NCBI RefSeq assembly: GCF_014651675.1
Contig: NZ_BMXI01000004.1
Coordinates: 1-64,000, forward strand
Source: Roseibacillus persicicus
Lineage (GTDB): Bacteria > Verrucomicrobiota > Verrucomicrobiia > Verrucomicrobiales > Akkermansiaceae
Direction: 5' to 3'
DNA: 64,000 bases
In this document: one piece after another, positions 45,892-54,525 of the stretch
Layout: each line of letters starts with the position of its first letter
How positions within the stretch are numbered: the first letter of the stretch is position 1
Notes under the pieces: model-generated
Databases searched by the model: none
What the model saw: the letters and a program-made list of their open reading frames with translations, nothing else
Told to the model about the DNA's origin: nothing
Made by a program: the position numbers and the translations under genes

Positions 45892-46575
45892 TTAACGAAC
45901 TCCCGCAGCGCTGTCGTGCTGGCGGATTCGTCTGCCGAGGTCCTCGATGAGCTCGGGACTGGAAACGATTTCGTTGTGGCCGGGGCTGGCAATGACTTTG
46001 TTTTCGGCGAAGGAAAGCACCGAACTGCTGTTGGGGATGATGACCAGGTCGTTCGGGGTGCGGTAGGTCACGACGGGAAAGCGGGGCGTCCGGGAATTGA
46101 GATTCTGGGTGAAAGGCGAGTTGGGCAACATTTGGCGTCCGGCCGGGCCTGTATGAAGATTGGCGAGAAAGGTTCCGTGGTGCGGCGTGGCAATGGTAAA
46201 GAGCCCTCGGCACCGCTGGGCATGAGTTGCACTCTGAAGATACTGGAGAGCAACCAAGCCTCCCATGCTGTGTCCAACGAACTGCAAGGGAGCGTTGGAG
46301 GGCACATTTTTCTGGAGGAAGCTGTCTAGCTGCTCCGCCATCGCTTCAATCGGCAAGCTGCCATTGGACGGTTGCAAATCGGGGGACAGACAGATGATTC
46401 CCTGTGCTGCAAGTCCCTCGCGAAGAGGCTCCACATGGTCCGGGCTGGCGAAGAGTCCGTGTAAAACGATGACTGTCGAGGGCTGCGGGGCTGTTTCGAC
46501 CAGTCCCCGGGGCGGCACCGAGCAGCTTGTCAAAAGTAGGAAAAGTGCCGGAAAGAGAGCGAGAAGGCCTTTCAT
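45892..46575 (-). CDS. Alpha/beta-hydrolase (lipase-like) lipoprotein
   Basis: Probable exported esterase or lipase. The signal peptide ends in a lipobox (LLLTSC, Cys at ~18), so the protein is lipid-anchored. The core has HGLFASPDHVEPL, the nucleophile elbow GHSMGG (Ser ~97) and TPHHG. Length ~227 is that of compact alpha/beta hydrolases. The start overlaps the stop of the upstream TPR gene by four bases, so they are translationally coupled. Confidence 0.87.
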   Translation of the reverse strand: MKGLLALFPALFLLLTSCSVPPRGLVETAPQPSTVIVLHGLFASPDHVEPLREGLAAQGIICLSPDLQPSNGSLPIEAMAEQLDSFLQKNVPSNAPLQFVGHSMGGLVALQYLQSATHAQRCRGLFTIATPHHGTFLANLHTGPAGRQMLPNSPFTQNLNSRTPRFPVVTYRTPNDLVIIPNSSSVLSFAENKVIASPGHNEIVSSPELIEDLGRRIRQHDSAAGVR

Positions 46576-47963
46576 TTCAAGAGTTCAGCCGCTTCTTCAT
46601 TGTTGGGGTCGAGGGAGAGGGCTCTTTGGAGGAGAGCCTTGGCAGGGGCCTCGTTTTTGCCCTGCTCAATCCATAGCTTCGCCAGCTTCGTGACCGCCCG
46701 GGCATACTTCTCGGGCTGGGTATCGAGGTCCAGTCCTTGCGCGGCTTGCCGCAGGCGAGTTTCCGCGGATTCCAGATCGTTGGCTTCGACGAGAGATTGC
46801 GCGAACTCGATTTGAAAGTCCGCGTCGAGATATTGCTCGTCAGCGGGATTCTTTGAGGCTTCAGCCAGGGCCTCCGCTTGTCGAAATAGCCTTGCCGCCT
46901 CTTGGGTCAAGCCGTCCCGCAGGGTCGCGATAGCCAGGCGAGCGTGAATGCCTGCCTCATCGGGATAATCAAAACGAAATTTTTCGAGCAAGAGCCGGGC
47001 GGGATGGGGTTCGTCCAAGTCGAGATATTCGTTGGCAACTTCGATGGCCTGAGCGGGCGTCCCGCCGCTGATACGAAGGACTTCAGCGCGATGAAAGAGG
47101 GCTTTACGAGGTTGCTCCTTTTTCAAGTAAAGCTTGGACAGGGAGCCATGGGCTAGGCTTTGGTCGGGGTCGATGGCGATGACATCCAGCAGGGTCAATT
47201 CTCCAGCGGTCTCTTCCTTGTTGGATAACTGCAGGAGTCCCATCCGGGTTCGGAGGGAATGGGAGTAAGGGGTCAGCTCCAAATGACGGCGTAGGGTCTC
47301 GATGGCCTCTGCGAGCTTGCCATTTTCGCGATGATATTCGGAGACACGGCGCGCGATGTTCTCTTGGTGCAGCCCGTATTCGGAGACCTTTTCCATCACT
47401 CGAGCCAGCTTTTGGCCGTGCTGAGGATCGTCGCGGGGATAGAGGGTGTCGATAATGGGCGCCAGCGCGAGCCAGTGGTTGGGGTCTTCGTTGGCCGAAC
47501 TCAGCTGTTCCTCCAGCAACCGGATCGAGTCCTCACGACGCTCCAGGTTCTCATAGAGATTAATCAACGGGGAAAAGACGACATCGGTTTCGGGAAAATT
47601 GCGGTTCGCCAGTTCGAGGGTCTCCAGGGCGGCCTCGCGAGCGATGGCGTCGTGCGGCGCGTGCTGCCGCAGAAACGCCGAGTAGTGGAGTTGGGCCGCG
47701 AGGTGCTTGCGGTGCTTCTTTGCGAATGACCGAAGGGTGGCGGAGGCTGCCGGAATATCCTCCCGGCTCTGAAGGGCAACGACCTTGGTGACCAAAGGGT
47801 AGCTTTCGGGGTCTTTCGCCAGGACGCTTTCGTAAATCGCACGGGCTTCCTCCTTTTCGCCCCGCTGCTCCGCGAATACCCCTTTTGCAAAGTGACTCAG
47901 ATTGTACGTCTGATCCGCGCAAAGGGGAGTCAGAAGCAGAGACCAGAGGAGCTGTGATCGCAT
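46572..47963 (-). CDS. Exported TPR-repeat protein
   Basis: Solenoid protein, partner unknown. A signal peptide (LLWSLLLTPLCA) is followed by around ten tetratricopeptide-type repeats, for example FAKGVFAEQRGEKEEARAIYESVL at the start and ALLQRALSLDPNNEEAAELLK at the end. The open frame extends to 48113, but the ATG at 47963 gives the signal peptide directly. The four-base overlap with the lipoprotein gene suggests a two-gene unit, perhaps an envelope assembly or turnover pair. Confidence 0.85.
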   Translation of the reverse strand: MRSQLLWSLLLTPLCADQTYNLSHFAKGVFAEQRGEKEEARAIYESVLAKDPESYPLVTKVVALQSREDIPAASATLRSFAKKHRKHLAAQLHYSAFLRQHAPHDAIAREAALETLELANRNFPETDVVFSPLINLYENLERREDSIRLLEEQLSSANEDPNHWLALAPIIDTLYPRDDPQHGQKLARVMEKVSEYGLHQENIARRVSEYHRENGKLAEAIETLRRHLELTPYSHSLRTRMGLLQLSNKEETAGELTLLDVIAIDPDQSLAHGSLSKLYLKKEQPRKALFHRAEVLRISGGTPAQAIEVANEYLDLDEPHPARLLLEKFRFDYPDEAGIHARLAIATLRDGLTQEAARLFRQAEALAEASKNPADEQYLDADFQIEFAQSLVEANDLESAETRLRQAAQGLDLDTQPEKYARAVTKLAKLWIEQGKNEAPAKALLQRALSLDPNNEEAAELLK

Positions 47964-48016
47964 GGGTGCAGTTTGGCGCTTTTGTTTCCAGAGGGCAAAT
48001 GACTTCTCCAACGTGC

Positions 48017-48430
48017 TCAAATAAACCACATCGGTTCCTCCTGGGGGTGGGCCAGTTGGTCCAAGGTGGTGCTTTGCAGCTTTTCTGAGAGTGTGGAGGT
48101 CAATCCTTGCCATATCTGGTGCAAGGCCTCACCGGATTCGCCCTCGCTGACTGCGGGTTCTTCCAGTAATTGAGGGTCCACGGCCTCGATAATTCGGGCC
48201 AGGGAGATGTCCGCAGGAGCCGCACTCAGCAGGTAACCCCCGCTCTTTCCGCGCCGGGAGATGACGAGATTGGCCTGTTTCAAATCAGAGAGGATTTGCA
48301 CTAGGAAGGTCGCTGGCACATGCTCCCTGGACGCGAGGTCATCGAGACGGAGAGGCGACTCCCCATCATAGTGCTTCGCCAATTGAATGGCTGCCCGGCA
48401 GGCATATTCCAGTTTTTGCGATACCCTCAC
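48017..48430 (-). CDS. Rrf2-family transcriptional regulator
   Basis: Winged-helix repressor of the Rrf2 family (IscR, NsrR, CymR). It begins VRVSQKLEYACRAAIQLAKHY and carries the signature PATFLVQILSDLKQANLVISRRGKSGGYLLS. The only Cys is near residue 11, so the three-Cys Fe-S site of IscR and NsrR is missing. That, with its place back to back with cysE (start codons separated by two bases), suggests a CymR-like regulator of cysteine metabolism. I used the GTG at 48430, which gives the family N-terminus; the frame is open to 48478. Confidence 0.88.
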   Translation of the reverse strand: MRVSQKLEYACRAAIQLAKHYDGESPLRLDDLASREHVPATFLVQILSDLKQANLVISRRGKSGGYLLSAAPADISLARIIEAVDPQLLEEPAVSEGESGEALHQIWQGLTSTLSEKLQSTTLDQLAHPQEEPMWFI

Positions 48431-48432
48431 TG

Positions 48433-49293
48433 ATGAAAGAAGAGCATGAAGACGCGGCTGAGGCCAGCGGTAAGGCACCCCGGTTGTGTGAACACCACAC
48501 TGTGGAACTCAACGAACTGTGGCAAGTGATTCGACTGGAGGCCGAGCGGGTGGCTTGTGACGAGCCCCGACTCCAGCCTTTGGTGAAAGGTGTCATCCTG
48601 GACCAGGAGTGCCTGGGAGAGGCTCTTTCCGCCCGACTTTCCCGCAAATTGGCGCGTGAAGACATGGGGAGGGAGGATGTCCAGTCGTTGTTGAAAGAGG
48701 TCTTTCGCGAGCATCCCGCGCTGGTTCATAGTGCGGCCGAAGACATCGAGGCTATCCATTCCCGGGATCCCGCCTGTGATAGTCCGGTGGAACCACTGCT
48801 GTTTTATAAAGGGTTCGCTGCCATCTCCACCTATCGGGTCTCGCATCAACTTTGGAAGAACGGGCGCAGGCAGTTGGCTTACTATTTCCAGAGTCTCGCC
48901 AGCGAGGTCTTTGGGGTCGATATCCATCCCGCCGCTCGCATCGGCTGTGGCATCATGCTGGACCATGCTACTAGTTTCGTAGTAGGTGAAACCGCGATCA
49001 TTGAAGACAATGTCTCCATCCTCCATGAGGTGACTCTGGGTGGAACCGGAAAGGAAACTGGAGCCCGCCATCCCATCGTTCGTTCAGGCGTGTTGATTGG
49101 AGCAGGGGCCAAGATTCTAGGTCGGGTTGAGATCTGCGAAGGGGCCAAGATCGGAGCAGGGAGTGTGGTCCTCAATGACGTTGAGGCCCACACCACCGTA
49201 GCCGGTGTTCCCGCCGAGGTGGTGGGACGAACCGAGGAGGAGAATCCTGCGATGGGAATGAACCAGGGCTTGGTTTGTCGCCGAACAAGCTGA
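48433..49293 (+). CDS. cysE: Serine acetyltransferase
   Basis: Makes O-acetylserine from serine and acetyl-CoA, the acceptor used by CysK. Features: N-terminal helical domain (~25-150, WQVIRLEAERVACDEP), the left-handed beta helix with hexapeptide repeats (~160-260: ARIGCGIMLDHATSFVVGE, GAGAKILGRVEICEGAKIGAGSVV), and the catalytic site around DHATSFVVGE. The ATG at 48433 gives 286 residues; a GTG at 48502 would give a start closer to many homologues and leave 71 bp for a shared promoter. The C-terminus NQGLVCRRTS is short of the usual tail. Confidence 0.92.
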   Translation: MKEEHEDAAEASGKAPRLCEHHTVELNELWQVIRLEAERVACDEPRLQPLVKGVILDQECLGEALSARLSRKLAREDMGREDVQSLLKEVFREHPALVHSAAEDIEAIHSRDPACDSPVEPLLFYKGFAAISTYRVSHQLWKNGRRQLAYYFQSLASEVFGVDIHPAARIGCGIMLDHATSFVVGETAIIEDNVSILHEVTLGGTGKETGARHPIVRSGVLIGAGAKILGRVEICEGAKIGAGSVVLNDVEAHTTVAGVPAEVVGRTEEENPAMGMNQGLVCRRTS

Positions 49294-49316
49294 CGAATTG
49301 AACCCCTGGGAACCTA

Positions 49317-50561
49317 TCACGGCTTGCGAGTGAGTGTGGCCACGCACTCCAGGTGTTTGGTGTGCGGAAAGAGGTCAAAGGGTTGAATCTTCTCGACCTG
49401 ATAACCGGCCTCATCCAGCAAGACAAAGTCGCGCATCTGAGTGGCGGGATTGCAGGAGACGTAGACCACCCGCTTGGGGCCGAACTGCGCCAACTGCTCG
49501 AGAAACCCCGGGGTGCACCCTTTGCGCGGAGGGTCGATCACCAGTGCGGTTTGTTCGGCAGGGAAGGTGATGTCTTCAAAAATACCCTCTGCTGAAGAGG
49601 TCAGAATCTGGACGTGCGGGAGGTGATTGAGCTCCGCGTTCCGGCGTGCGAAGTCGGCGGAAGATTCCGAGACTTCCACTCCCGCCACTTGCTCAAACTT
49701 CGATGAGAGCGAGAGCGCGAAGAGGCCGGAGCCGCAATAGGCGTCGACCAGATGGGTGCAGCCATCTTGTGCCGCTTCTGCTGCCACGTAGTCGACGAAC
49801 GCCGGAAGAATGGAGGGGTTGTTCTGGAAAAAGTCTCCGGCCAAAAAGTGGAAGGTCAGCCCATTGACTTCTTCGCTGATGACGGCCCGGTGATTGGTCT
49901 CCACGCCATTTTGATGGGCTCGGAGGAGCAGGGTCACGCCCTTCTTAAAGGTCGAAGCGCGCTCTTTGGCTTCTTTGCGCACGGCTGGGAAGGCCTCATT
50001 GATGGCCTCCATCGCAATTGGACACTGCGGGACGTCAACCAGGCGGTTCCTGGTGCCATGGGCCAGAAAACCAATGGGCCCGATTTCGCCGTTCTTGGGT
50101 TTGTCGAAATGGGGGGTGAGCTTGGAGCGATAGTTCCATTCCTTTGGCGAAGCGATGGGCTCCAACACTGGAATGGTGAGGTTGGCCAAGCGAACTGTGA
50201 GCTCCTCGACCTGCTGACGCTTCCACTGCAATTGCTTGGAATAGGAAAGGTGTTGATACTGGCAACCGCCACAGCTTCCGAAGAGAAAGCACCGTGGCTC
50301 TACCCGGTCGGGGGAAGGTCTAACAACTTCTAACAGGTCAGCGTGTGAGCAGTTGGAATCGTTGCGATAGATGCGCGCCCGCACAGTTTCGCCAGGAAGA
50401 CAAAAGGGGACAAAGACCACCCAGGGGCCTTGGTCGGGTTCCGCGTCTGGTAGAGTGACTCGTGCGACCCCAATTCCCAGATTACTCAGCGAGTCCACTT
50501 CCAAAGTGAGCTCGTGGTGATAGGGGAACGGCGTGGCTTTGAACTTCTTGTGTGGGCGCAC
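49317..50561 (-). CDS. 23S rRNA (uracil-5-)-methyltransferase RumA/RlmD-like protein
   Basis: SAM-dependent RNA m5U methyltransferase. The TRAM domain (~15-75), a Fe-S-type Cys cluster (CFLFGSCGGCQYQHL, ~90-105), the SAM fold (LVDAYCGSGLFALSLS) and the catalytic-Cys region VVYVSCNPATQMRD mark the TrmA/RumA family. Length 414 is typical. Whether it modifies 23S rRNA or tRNA cannot be told. The start is GTG at 50561. It lies 6 bp downstream of the VOC gene. Confidence 0.9.
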   Translation of the reverse strand: MRPHKKFKATPFPYHHELTLEVDSLSNLGIGVARVTLPDAEPDQGPWVVFVPFCLPGETVRARIYRNDSNCSHADLLEVVRPSPDRVEPRCFLFGSCGGCQYQHLSYSKQLQWKRQQVEELTVRLANLTIPVLEPIASPKEWNYRSKLTPHFDKPKNGEIGPIGFLAHGTRNRLVDVPQCPIAMEAINEAFPAVRKEAKERASTFKKGVTLLLRAHQNGVETNHRAVISEEVNGLTFHFLAGDFFQNNPSILPAFVDYVAAEAAQDGCTHLVDAYCGSGLFALSLSSKFEQVAGVEVSESSADFARRNAELNHLPHVQILTSSAEGIFEDITFPAEQTALVIDPPRKGCTPGFLEQLAQFGPKRVVYVSCNPATQMRDFVLLDEAGYQVEKIQPFDLFPHTKHLECVATLTRKP

Positions 50562-50567
50562 AATCAG

Positions 50568-50960
50568 CTAGGCAAGAGGGTTGCTTCCGCGCTCGAGGAT
50601 TTCGACTTCGTAACCATCGGGATCGGTGACGAATGCCATCTTGCGCTCCCCGCCCGAAAATTTTTCCCGCCATCCGTCAGGCCAGATTTCGATGCCGTCC
50701 TTCTCGAGCTTGTCGCAATATTCGATGATGTTGGGTACGCCTACCGCTGTATGCATGAGGTCTTCGGGAACTTCGACCTTGTAGTCGGGAGAGTAGGTTA
50801 GCTCGAGAAAGTGGTCGTTGCCGGGGAGGTTCATGAAGGCCAACTGGTTGCCTTGGGGAGAGGTCTTTTTCTCACCAGTTTCAAAGCCCAACTTGTTGTA
50901 GAAGGCAATGGAGGTTTCGGGATCGGAGACGCGGATGCGAGTGTGCAAGAATTGGATCAT
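50568..50960 (-). CDS. VOC-superfamily (glyoxalase-like) protein
   Basis: Small metal-dependent VOC-fold protein resembling lactoylglutathione lyase. The two beta-alpha-beta-beta-beta halves show FLHTRIRVSDPETSIAFYNKLGF at the start and TDPDGYEVEILE at the end, with candidate ligands His (FLHTRIRV), Glu (HFLELTY), His (LMHTAVGV) and Glu (EVEILE). I chose ATG at 50960; the frame continues upstream to 50996 but overlaps the AI-2E gene. Length 130 is typical. It may detoxify methylglyoxal. Confidence 0.87.
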   Translation of the reverse strand: MIQFLHTRIRVSDPETSIAFYNKLGFETGEKKTSPQGNQLAFMNLPGNDHFLELTYSPDYKVEVPEDLMHTAVGVPNIIEYCDKLEKDGIEIWPDGWREKFSGGERKMAFVTDPDGYEVEILERGSNPLA

Positions 50961-50985
50961 AATCTTCTTTTGGTGTATTGATTGG

Positions 50986-52626
50986 TTAGTCTTCAACAGG
51001 AGGCAGCAGGGCCTCGTCTGACATCGGGGTATTGAGCTGTGGCGATACCCGGCGTTGCCAGATGTATCGGGAGAAAAGCACTTTTATCGCGGCGGTCAAG
51101 GGAACCGCGAGCAAGGCACCTAAAAAGCCACCCAACAGGAGCGACCAGAACAGAATCGAAAAGATGACCGTCATGGGATGCAGGCCCACTGAATCGCCTA
51201 CAATTTTAGGTGCGGTCACCAGAGAATTGATTTGCTGAACGACGAGGAAAATCGCGATGACCGCTCCCACGTAGGCCCACGGACTGTCACCTAGCCACTG
51301 GTGATTGGGGGTGTCGCTCCCGAAGTGAATGAAGGCAATCAGAGCCGCAGGAATCATGCAGAGAATGTTGCCGATAAAGGGCAGAATCCCTAGCACGGCG
51401 AGGGCAAGACCAATGAGAAAGCCGTAGGGGAGTTGGAAAATGGAAAGCGCGACCCCTACCAGCACCCCGTCGATGAGAGAGACAAGCACCTGCCCCCGGA
51501 AGAAGGAGATGAGGTAGGAATTGATCTCAGCCAAGGTGGAGACCACTTCATCCTTGAATTTGGAAGCCTTGAGCGGGATGTATTGATGCCAGGTCGCTTT
51601 AATTTTCGATGACTCGTTGAGAAAATAATAGAGATAAACCGGAACGAGAAGAAAGCCGAGCAGGTAGCCGAGCAGGCCAAAAACCTTGGTGGAAGCGCGA
51701 AGCCAATCCAGTCCGGTCTTGGTGAGAATTTGCCAGTTGTCAGTGAGGAGGTGGCCGAGCTTGGTGTCGTCGAATTTGATTTGGTTGATTTTGCGTTCGT
51801 AGTCTTTTAGCTGCGTCATGTAGTCGCGACTGACGACGACCGTTTGGATGCCTTCCTCGTTAGCAGATTCTTCTTCCGAAGAGGCCTTCTCCCTTCCTTC
51901 ATTCAGTAAGACTTCGGCAGGATTTTCCGCAGGCGGCTCGATACCAAATGCTTCCAAGCCAAGCTCTTCGCCCTCATTCTCAGGGCTTGAATCTTCGGGC
52001 GCGACTTCTTCGTCAGAATCGACGGATGGAGGTTCGCTTGTTGCCGGAGCTTCCTGAACTTTGTCGGGGCGAACTTTGACAAAAACTTTTTCTCCTCGCT
52101 TGTTGATGTAGTGGGAGAATCTCTTCACTCCATCTTCCCCCCGGGGGTAGACTGGATAAGGGTAGGGCTTGGGGATCACTTCGCCAGTTGACGGGTCCAC
52201 CGGTCCTGTAGCCCAATCTACCAGAGGACGTGCTCCGGGGATTTTGTCCTGCATTTTTTCAAGGGAACGCACGACACTGGCTCCCAAGTCCTCGTCATCA
52301 CCCAGCAACCTGCCAGCCTGATCGAGCAACTTCGGAAAGAGAAAAGAAACGAAGAGCGCGACGATCAAGGTGAAGACCCCGAACACCGTCAGCACGGCCT
52401 TCAAGCGCGAAAGTTTGCGATGATTCTGCAGCCATTCGACAATGGGATCCAATAGGTAGGCCACGATTCCAGCAACCGCGAGCGGAACCAATACCGGTTG
52501 CAGATAGCCGAGGATCCGGCCGCCCAACCAAATGATGCCCACCAGAATCGCGCCGAGCAGCACGATGGATAGACCGGTCAAGCCAGACCACAGGGTTCGT
52601 CTTTGGAAGTCGTTTGGATAAGCCAT
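50986..52626 (-). CDS. AI-2E-family (PerM-like) membrane exporter with long insert
   Basis: Multi-spanning membrane protein of the AI-2E transporter/PerM family. TM segments at ~15-60, then the usual family core in the second half: ...VPVYLYYFLNES, LISFFRGQVLVSLIDGVLVGV, GILPFIGNILCMIPA and FWSLLLGGFLGALLAVPLTAAIKV. Between the first TM pair and the core is a ~150-residue hydrophilic, Glu/Pro/Ser-rich insert (~135-285). The family usually has ~350 residues; this has 546. The substrate (autoinducer, solute or Na+/H+) is unknown. Confidence 0.88.
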   Translation of the reverse strand: MAYPNDFQRRTLWSGLTGLSIVLLGAILVGIIWLGGRILGYLQPVLVPLAVAGIVAYLLDPIVEWLQNHRKLSRLKAVLTVFGVFTLIVALFVSFLFPKLLDQAGRLLGDDEDLGASVVRSLEKMQDKIPGARPLVDWATGPVDPSTGEVIPKPYPYPVYPRGEDGVKRFSHYINKRGEKVFVKVRPDKVQEAPATSEPPSVDSDEEVAPEDSSPENEGEELGLEAFGIEPPAENPAEVLLNEGREKASSEEESANEEGIQTVVVSRDYMTQLKDYERKINQIKFDDTKLGHLLTDNWQILTKTGLDWLRASTKVFGLLGYLLGFLLVPVYLYYFLNESSKIKATWHQYIPLKASKFKDEVVSTLAEINSYLISFFRGQVLVSLIDGVLVGVALSIFQLPYGFLIGLALAVLGILPFIGNILCMIPAALIAFIHFGSDTPNHQWLGDSPWAYVGAVIAIFLVVQQINSLVTAPKIVGDSVGLHPMTVIFSILFWSLLLGGFLGALLAVPLTAAIKVLFSRYIWQRRVSPQLNTPMSDEALLPPVED

Positions 52627-52710
52627 TTTGTCAGCTCTTAACCAATGCTAATGGGGCAAAAACGGAAGTCCGAAAATGACCTAAAGTTGTAATCGCAAGT
52701 GTCTCCGCCA

Positions 52711-53607
52711 CTAGGACTTCAACTTGTCGAGGATGCCATTCACGAAACCGGCGGATTCGGTTCCGCTGTAACGCCGGGCAATCTCGATGGCCTCATTGAT
52801 GCTGACAGCTGGCGGAATATCCGGGCAGTGATGCAACTCCGTGGTTGCCAGACGCAAAACCGCCCGGTCTACCTGCGCGAGTCTTTCCAAGGAAAAATTC
52901 TCCAACTGTTCGGCGATGAGCTTGTCGGTGGCCGGCAAGTTGTCGACCACCAGCTTATAGAGTGCTTCGGTCTCGTTTCGCAGCTGGTTCCGTTCGTCAA
53001 TGGCATCGAGCAGGGCTTTGACCTCGGGAATCTCGGGCAATTTTTCCGCGAAAAGACTGCGTAGCAATTCGCCTGCAGCCAAAAGGGCCGGAAGCTTGCT
53101 CGCAAGAGGCTTCAAGGGCTCGGGACAGGATTCCAGTGGACCCAGGAAATCGGAGAGCACGGATCCTTGGTCGAGAGCTTCCTTGTTGAAATCCCGAATT
53201 TTCAGCAGGGTTTCTTCGATCCGGTCAGGTTCCTTTTCCGACTTCAATTGGCGCCGGAGAATATCGAGCAAATCCGGGAGCTTTTGCTCTGCCTCCAATA
53301 GCTTTCGATAGCTCCGGTTGGCCGCTCGATCGTCGTAGTAGGTCTCTAAAAGAGGCTGCACAACCATTCGCTGTTCCCAGATGGGCTTGAAGCGTCCGGG
53401 GCGGTTTTGCTGCAAGTGAAGAACGGCACGTGCGCGCGTGCGAGTGATCTTGCCTTCCGGTTGGGCCAGAATCAAAGGCCACGGATCACCGGTTCCTTCG
53501 GCCTGATGTGTATTCGATTGCGAAGAATGAAGGAGCTGAATCGCAGCCTCCCGAATCTGGCGGCGGGCGACAGTGGAAGAGTTGGTCGGAGTGGGAGATG
53601 AGTTCAT
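52711..53607 (-). CDS. nusB: Transcription antitermination factor NusB with long insertion
   Basis: Binds boxA RNA with S10 in rRNA antitermination. The N-terminal helix RRQIREAAIQLLHS (~15-28) and C-terminal core VDRAVLRLATTELHHCPDIPP ... SINEAIEIARRY ... FVNGILDKL are NusB. Between them, ~35-215, lies a large Leu/Glu-rich helical region absent from ordinary NusB (~140 residues). The gene order ribH-nusB is conserved across many bacteria and supports the call. It starts 19 bp after ribH. Confidence 0.9.
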   Translation of the reverse strand: MNSSPTPTNSSTVARRQIREAAIQLLHSSQSNTHQAEGTGDPWPLILAQPEGKITRTRARAVLHLQQNRPGRFKPIWEQRMVVQPLLETYYDDRAANRSYRKLLEAEQKLPDLLDILRRQLKSEKEPDRIEETLLKIRDFNKEALDQGSVLSDFLGPLESCPEPLKPLASKLPALLAAGELLRSLFAEKLPEIPEVKALLDAIDERNQLRNETEALYKLVVDNLPATDKLIAEQLENFSLERLAQVDRAVLRLATTELHHCPDIPPAVSINEAIEIARRYSGTESAGFVNGILDKLKS

Positions 53608-53626
53608 GCCAGATTGATGCGGTCTG

Positions 53627-54118
53627 CTAACGTGCTCGGGCCGACCGAGTCAACTCTTTGCAGACTTCCATCATGCTTACGGCTGCTCTCGCCGCATCCA
53701 CGCCACGATTCATTTCCACTCCCAGACAACGGGCGTGTGCCTGTTCATGTGTTTCAACCAGAAGGACTTCATGAATCACGGGGACGTTGTAGAGAATCGA
53801 CAGCTCTAGCAACTTTTCGGTAACCGAATCGGCGACCAACTCCGCATGGGCTGTTTCGCCCTCGAGAATGAGCCCCAGGCAGATGACGGCGGAAGGTTCT
53901 TCGTTTTCCAAGATGAGCTTGGTTGCCAAGGGAATCTCGAATGCGCCCGGGACCCGGATCAAATCGACCCGAGCGCTGGGAATGAGACCGCTGAGCTCAT
54001 CAATGGCGGATTCCACCAATCCGTCGGTGTATTCCTGATTGAATTGGGAAGCGACGATGGCGAGTTTATTACGCCCGCTGGTAGGTATACGGGGCTTGGG
54101 AGGGACCGAAAGACTCAT
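53627..54118 (-). CDS. ribH: 6,7-dimethyl-8-ribityllumazine synthase
   Basis: Penultimate step of riboflavin synthesis. QFNQEYTDGLVESAI (~29-43), GAFEIPLA (~70), and the H-loop region AHAEL with its catalytic-type His are present; EQAHAR near the end matches the family. The usual GxVIRGDTPHF loop reads GLILEGETAHA here, a mild divergence. I chose the ATG at 54118 (MSLSVPPKPRIPTSG); the upstream frame reaches 54157. Length ~163 is normal. Followed by nusB. Confidence 0.92.
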   Translation of the reverse strand: MSLSVPPKPRIPTSGRNKLAIVASQFNQEYTDGLVESAIDELSGLIPSARVDLIRVPGAFEIPLATKLILENEEPSAVICLGLILEGETAHAELVADSVTEKLLELSILYNVPVIHEVLLVETHEQAHARCLGVEMNRGVDAARAAVSMMEVCKELTRSARAR

Positions 54119-54222
54119 GAGAAACAGGCTTATGAAAAGGTGTGGCGAGAATGTCAAACGACGAGTCGTTTTTGCCCGCCATCAAGGAAAGAACCCCGAG
54201 CACGCGCAAGACGACAAAAAGC

Positions 54223-54525
54223 TCAAGGCACCTCCTTGAGTTTCGCATGCAGTTTGGGATCCGCAAACAGGAATCCCAGTGGGACGAGCGACGAAAGGCC
54301 AATCACCATCGAAAAGAAGAACGACCAACGATTTTCCATCCAAGCAATTAGGAGAAGGAGTCCAAAGAGACAAAAAAGGCCTCCGTGAGCGCGTCCGGCC
54401 CAAGAAACAGGTTCATGATGTCCGGTGAAGCCGCGGTAGATCATGGCGCCGATGAGAACTAACCAGGAAAGACCTTCAATCAGGGCCACGATGCGTAAGG
54501 CTTGAATGGAAGAACGAGCTGACAT
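54223..54525 (-). CDS. DUF3817 small membrane protein
   Basis: 100 residues with three TM segments, beginning SIQALRIVALIEGLSWLVL and containing WAGRAHGGLFCLFG, the two marks of DUF3817. Unknown function. ATG start at 54525. It lies 104 bp before ribH on the same strand. Confidence 0.87.
   Translation of the reverse strand: MSARSSIQALRIVALIEGLSWLVLIGAMIYRGFTGHHEPVSWAGRAHGGLFCLFGLLLLIAWMENRWSFFFSMVIGLSSLVPLGFLFADPKLHAKLKEVP

Noticed and set aside
45812-46213. N-terminal extension of tatC by 134 codons
   Set aside because: The added translation is Arg/Pro/His/Gln-rich and overlaps the lipoprotein gene in another frame. The natural TatC start is at 45811.
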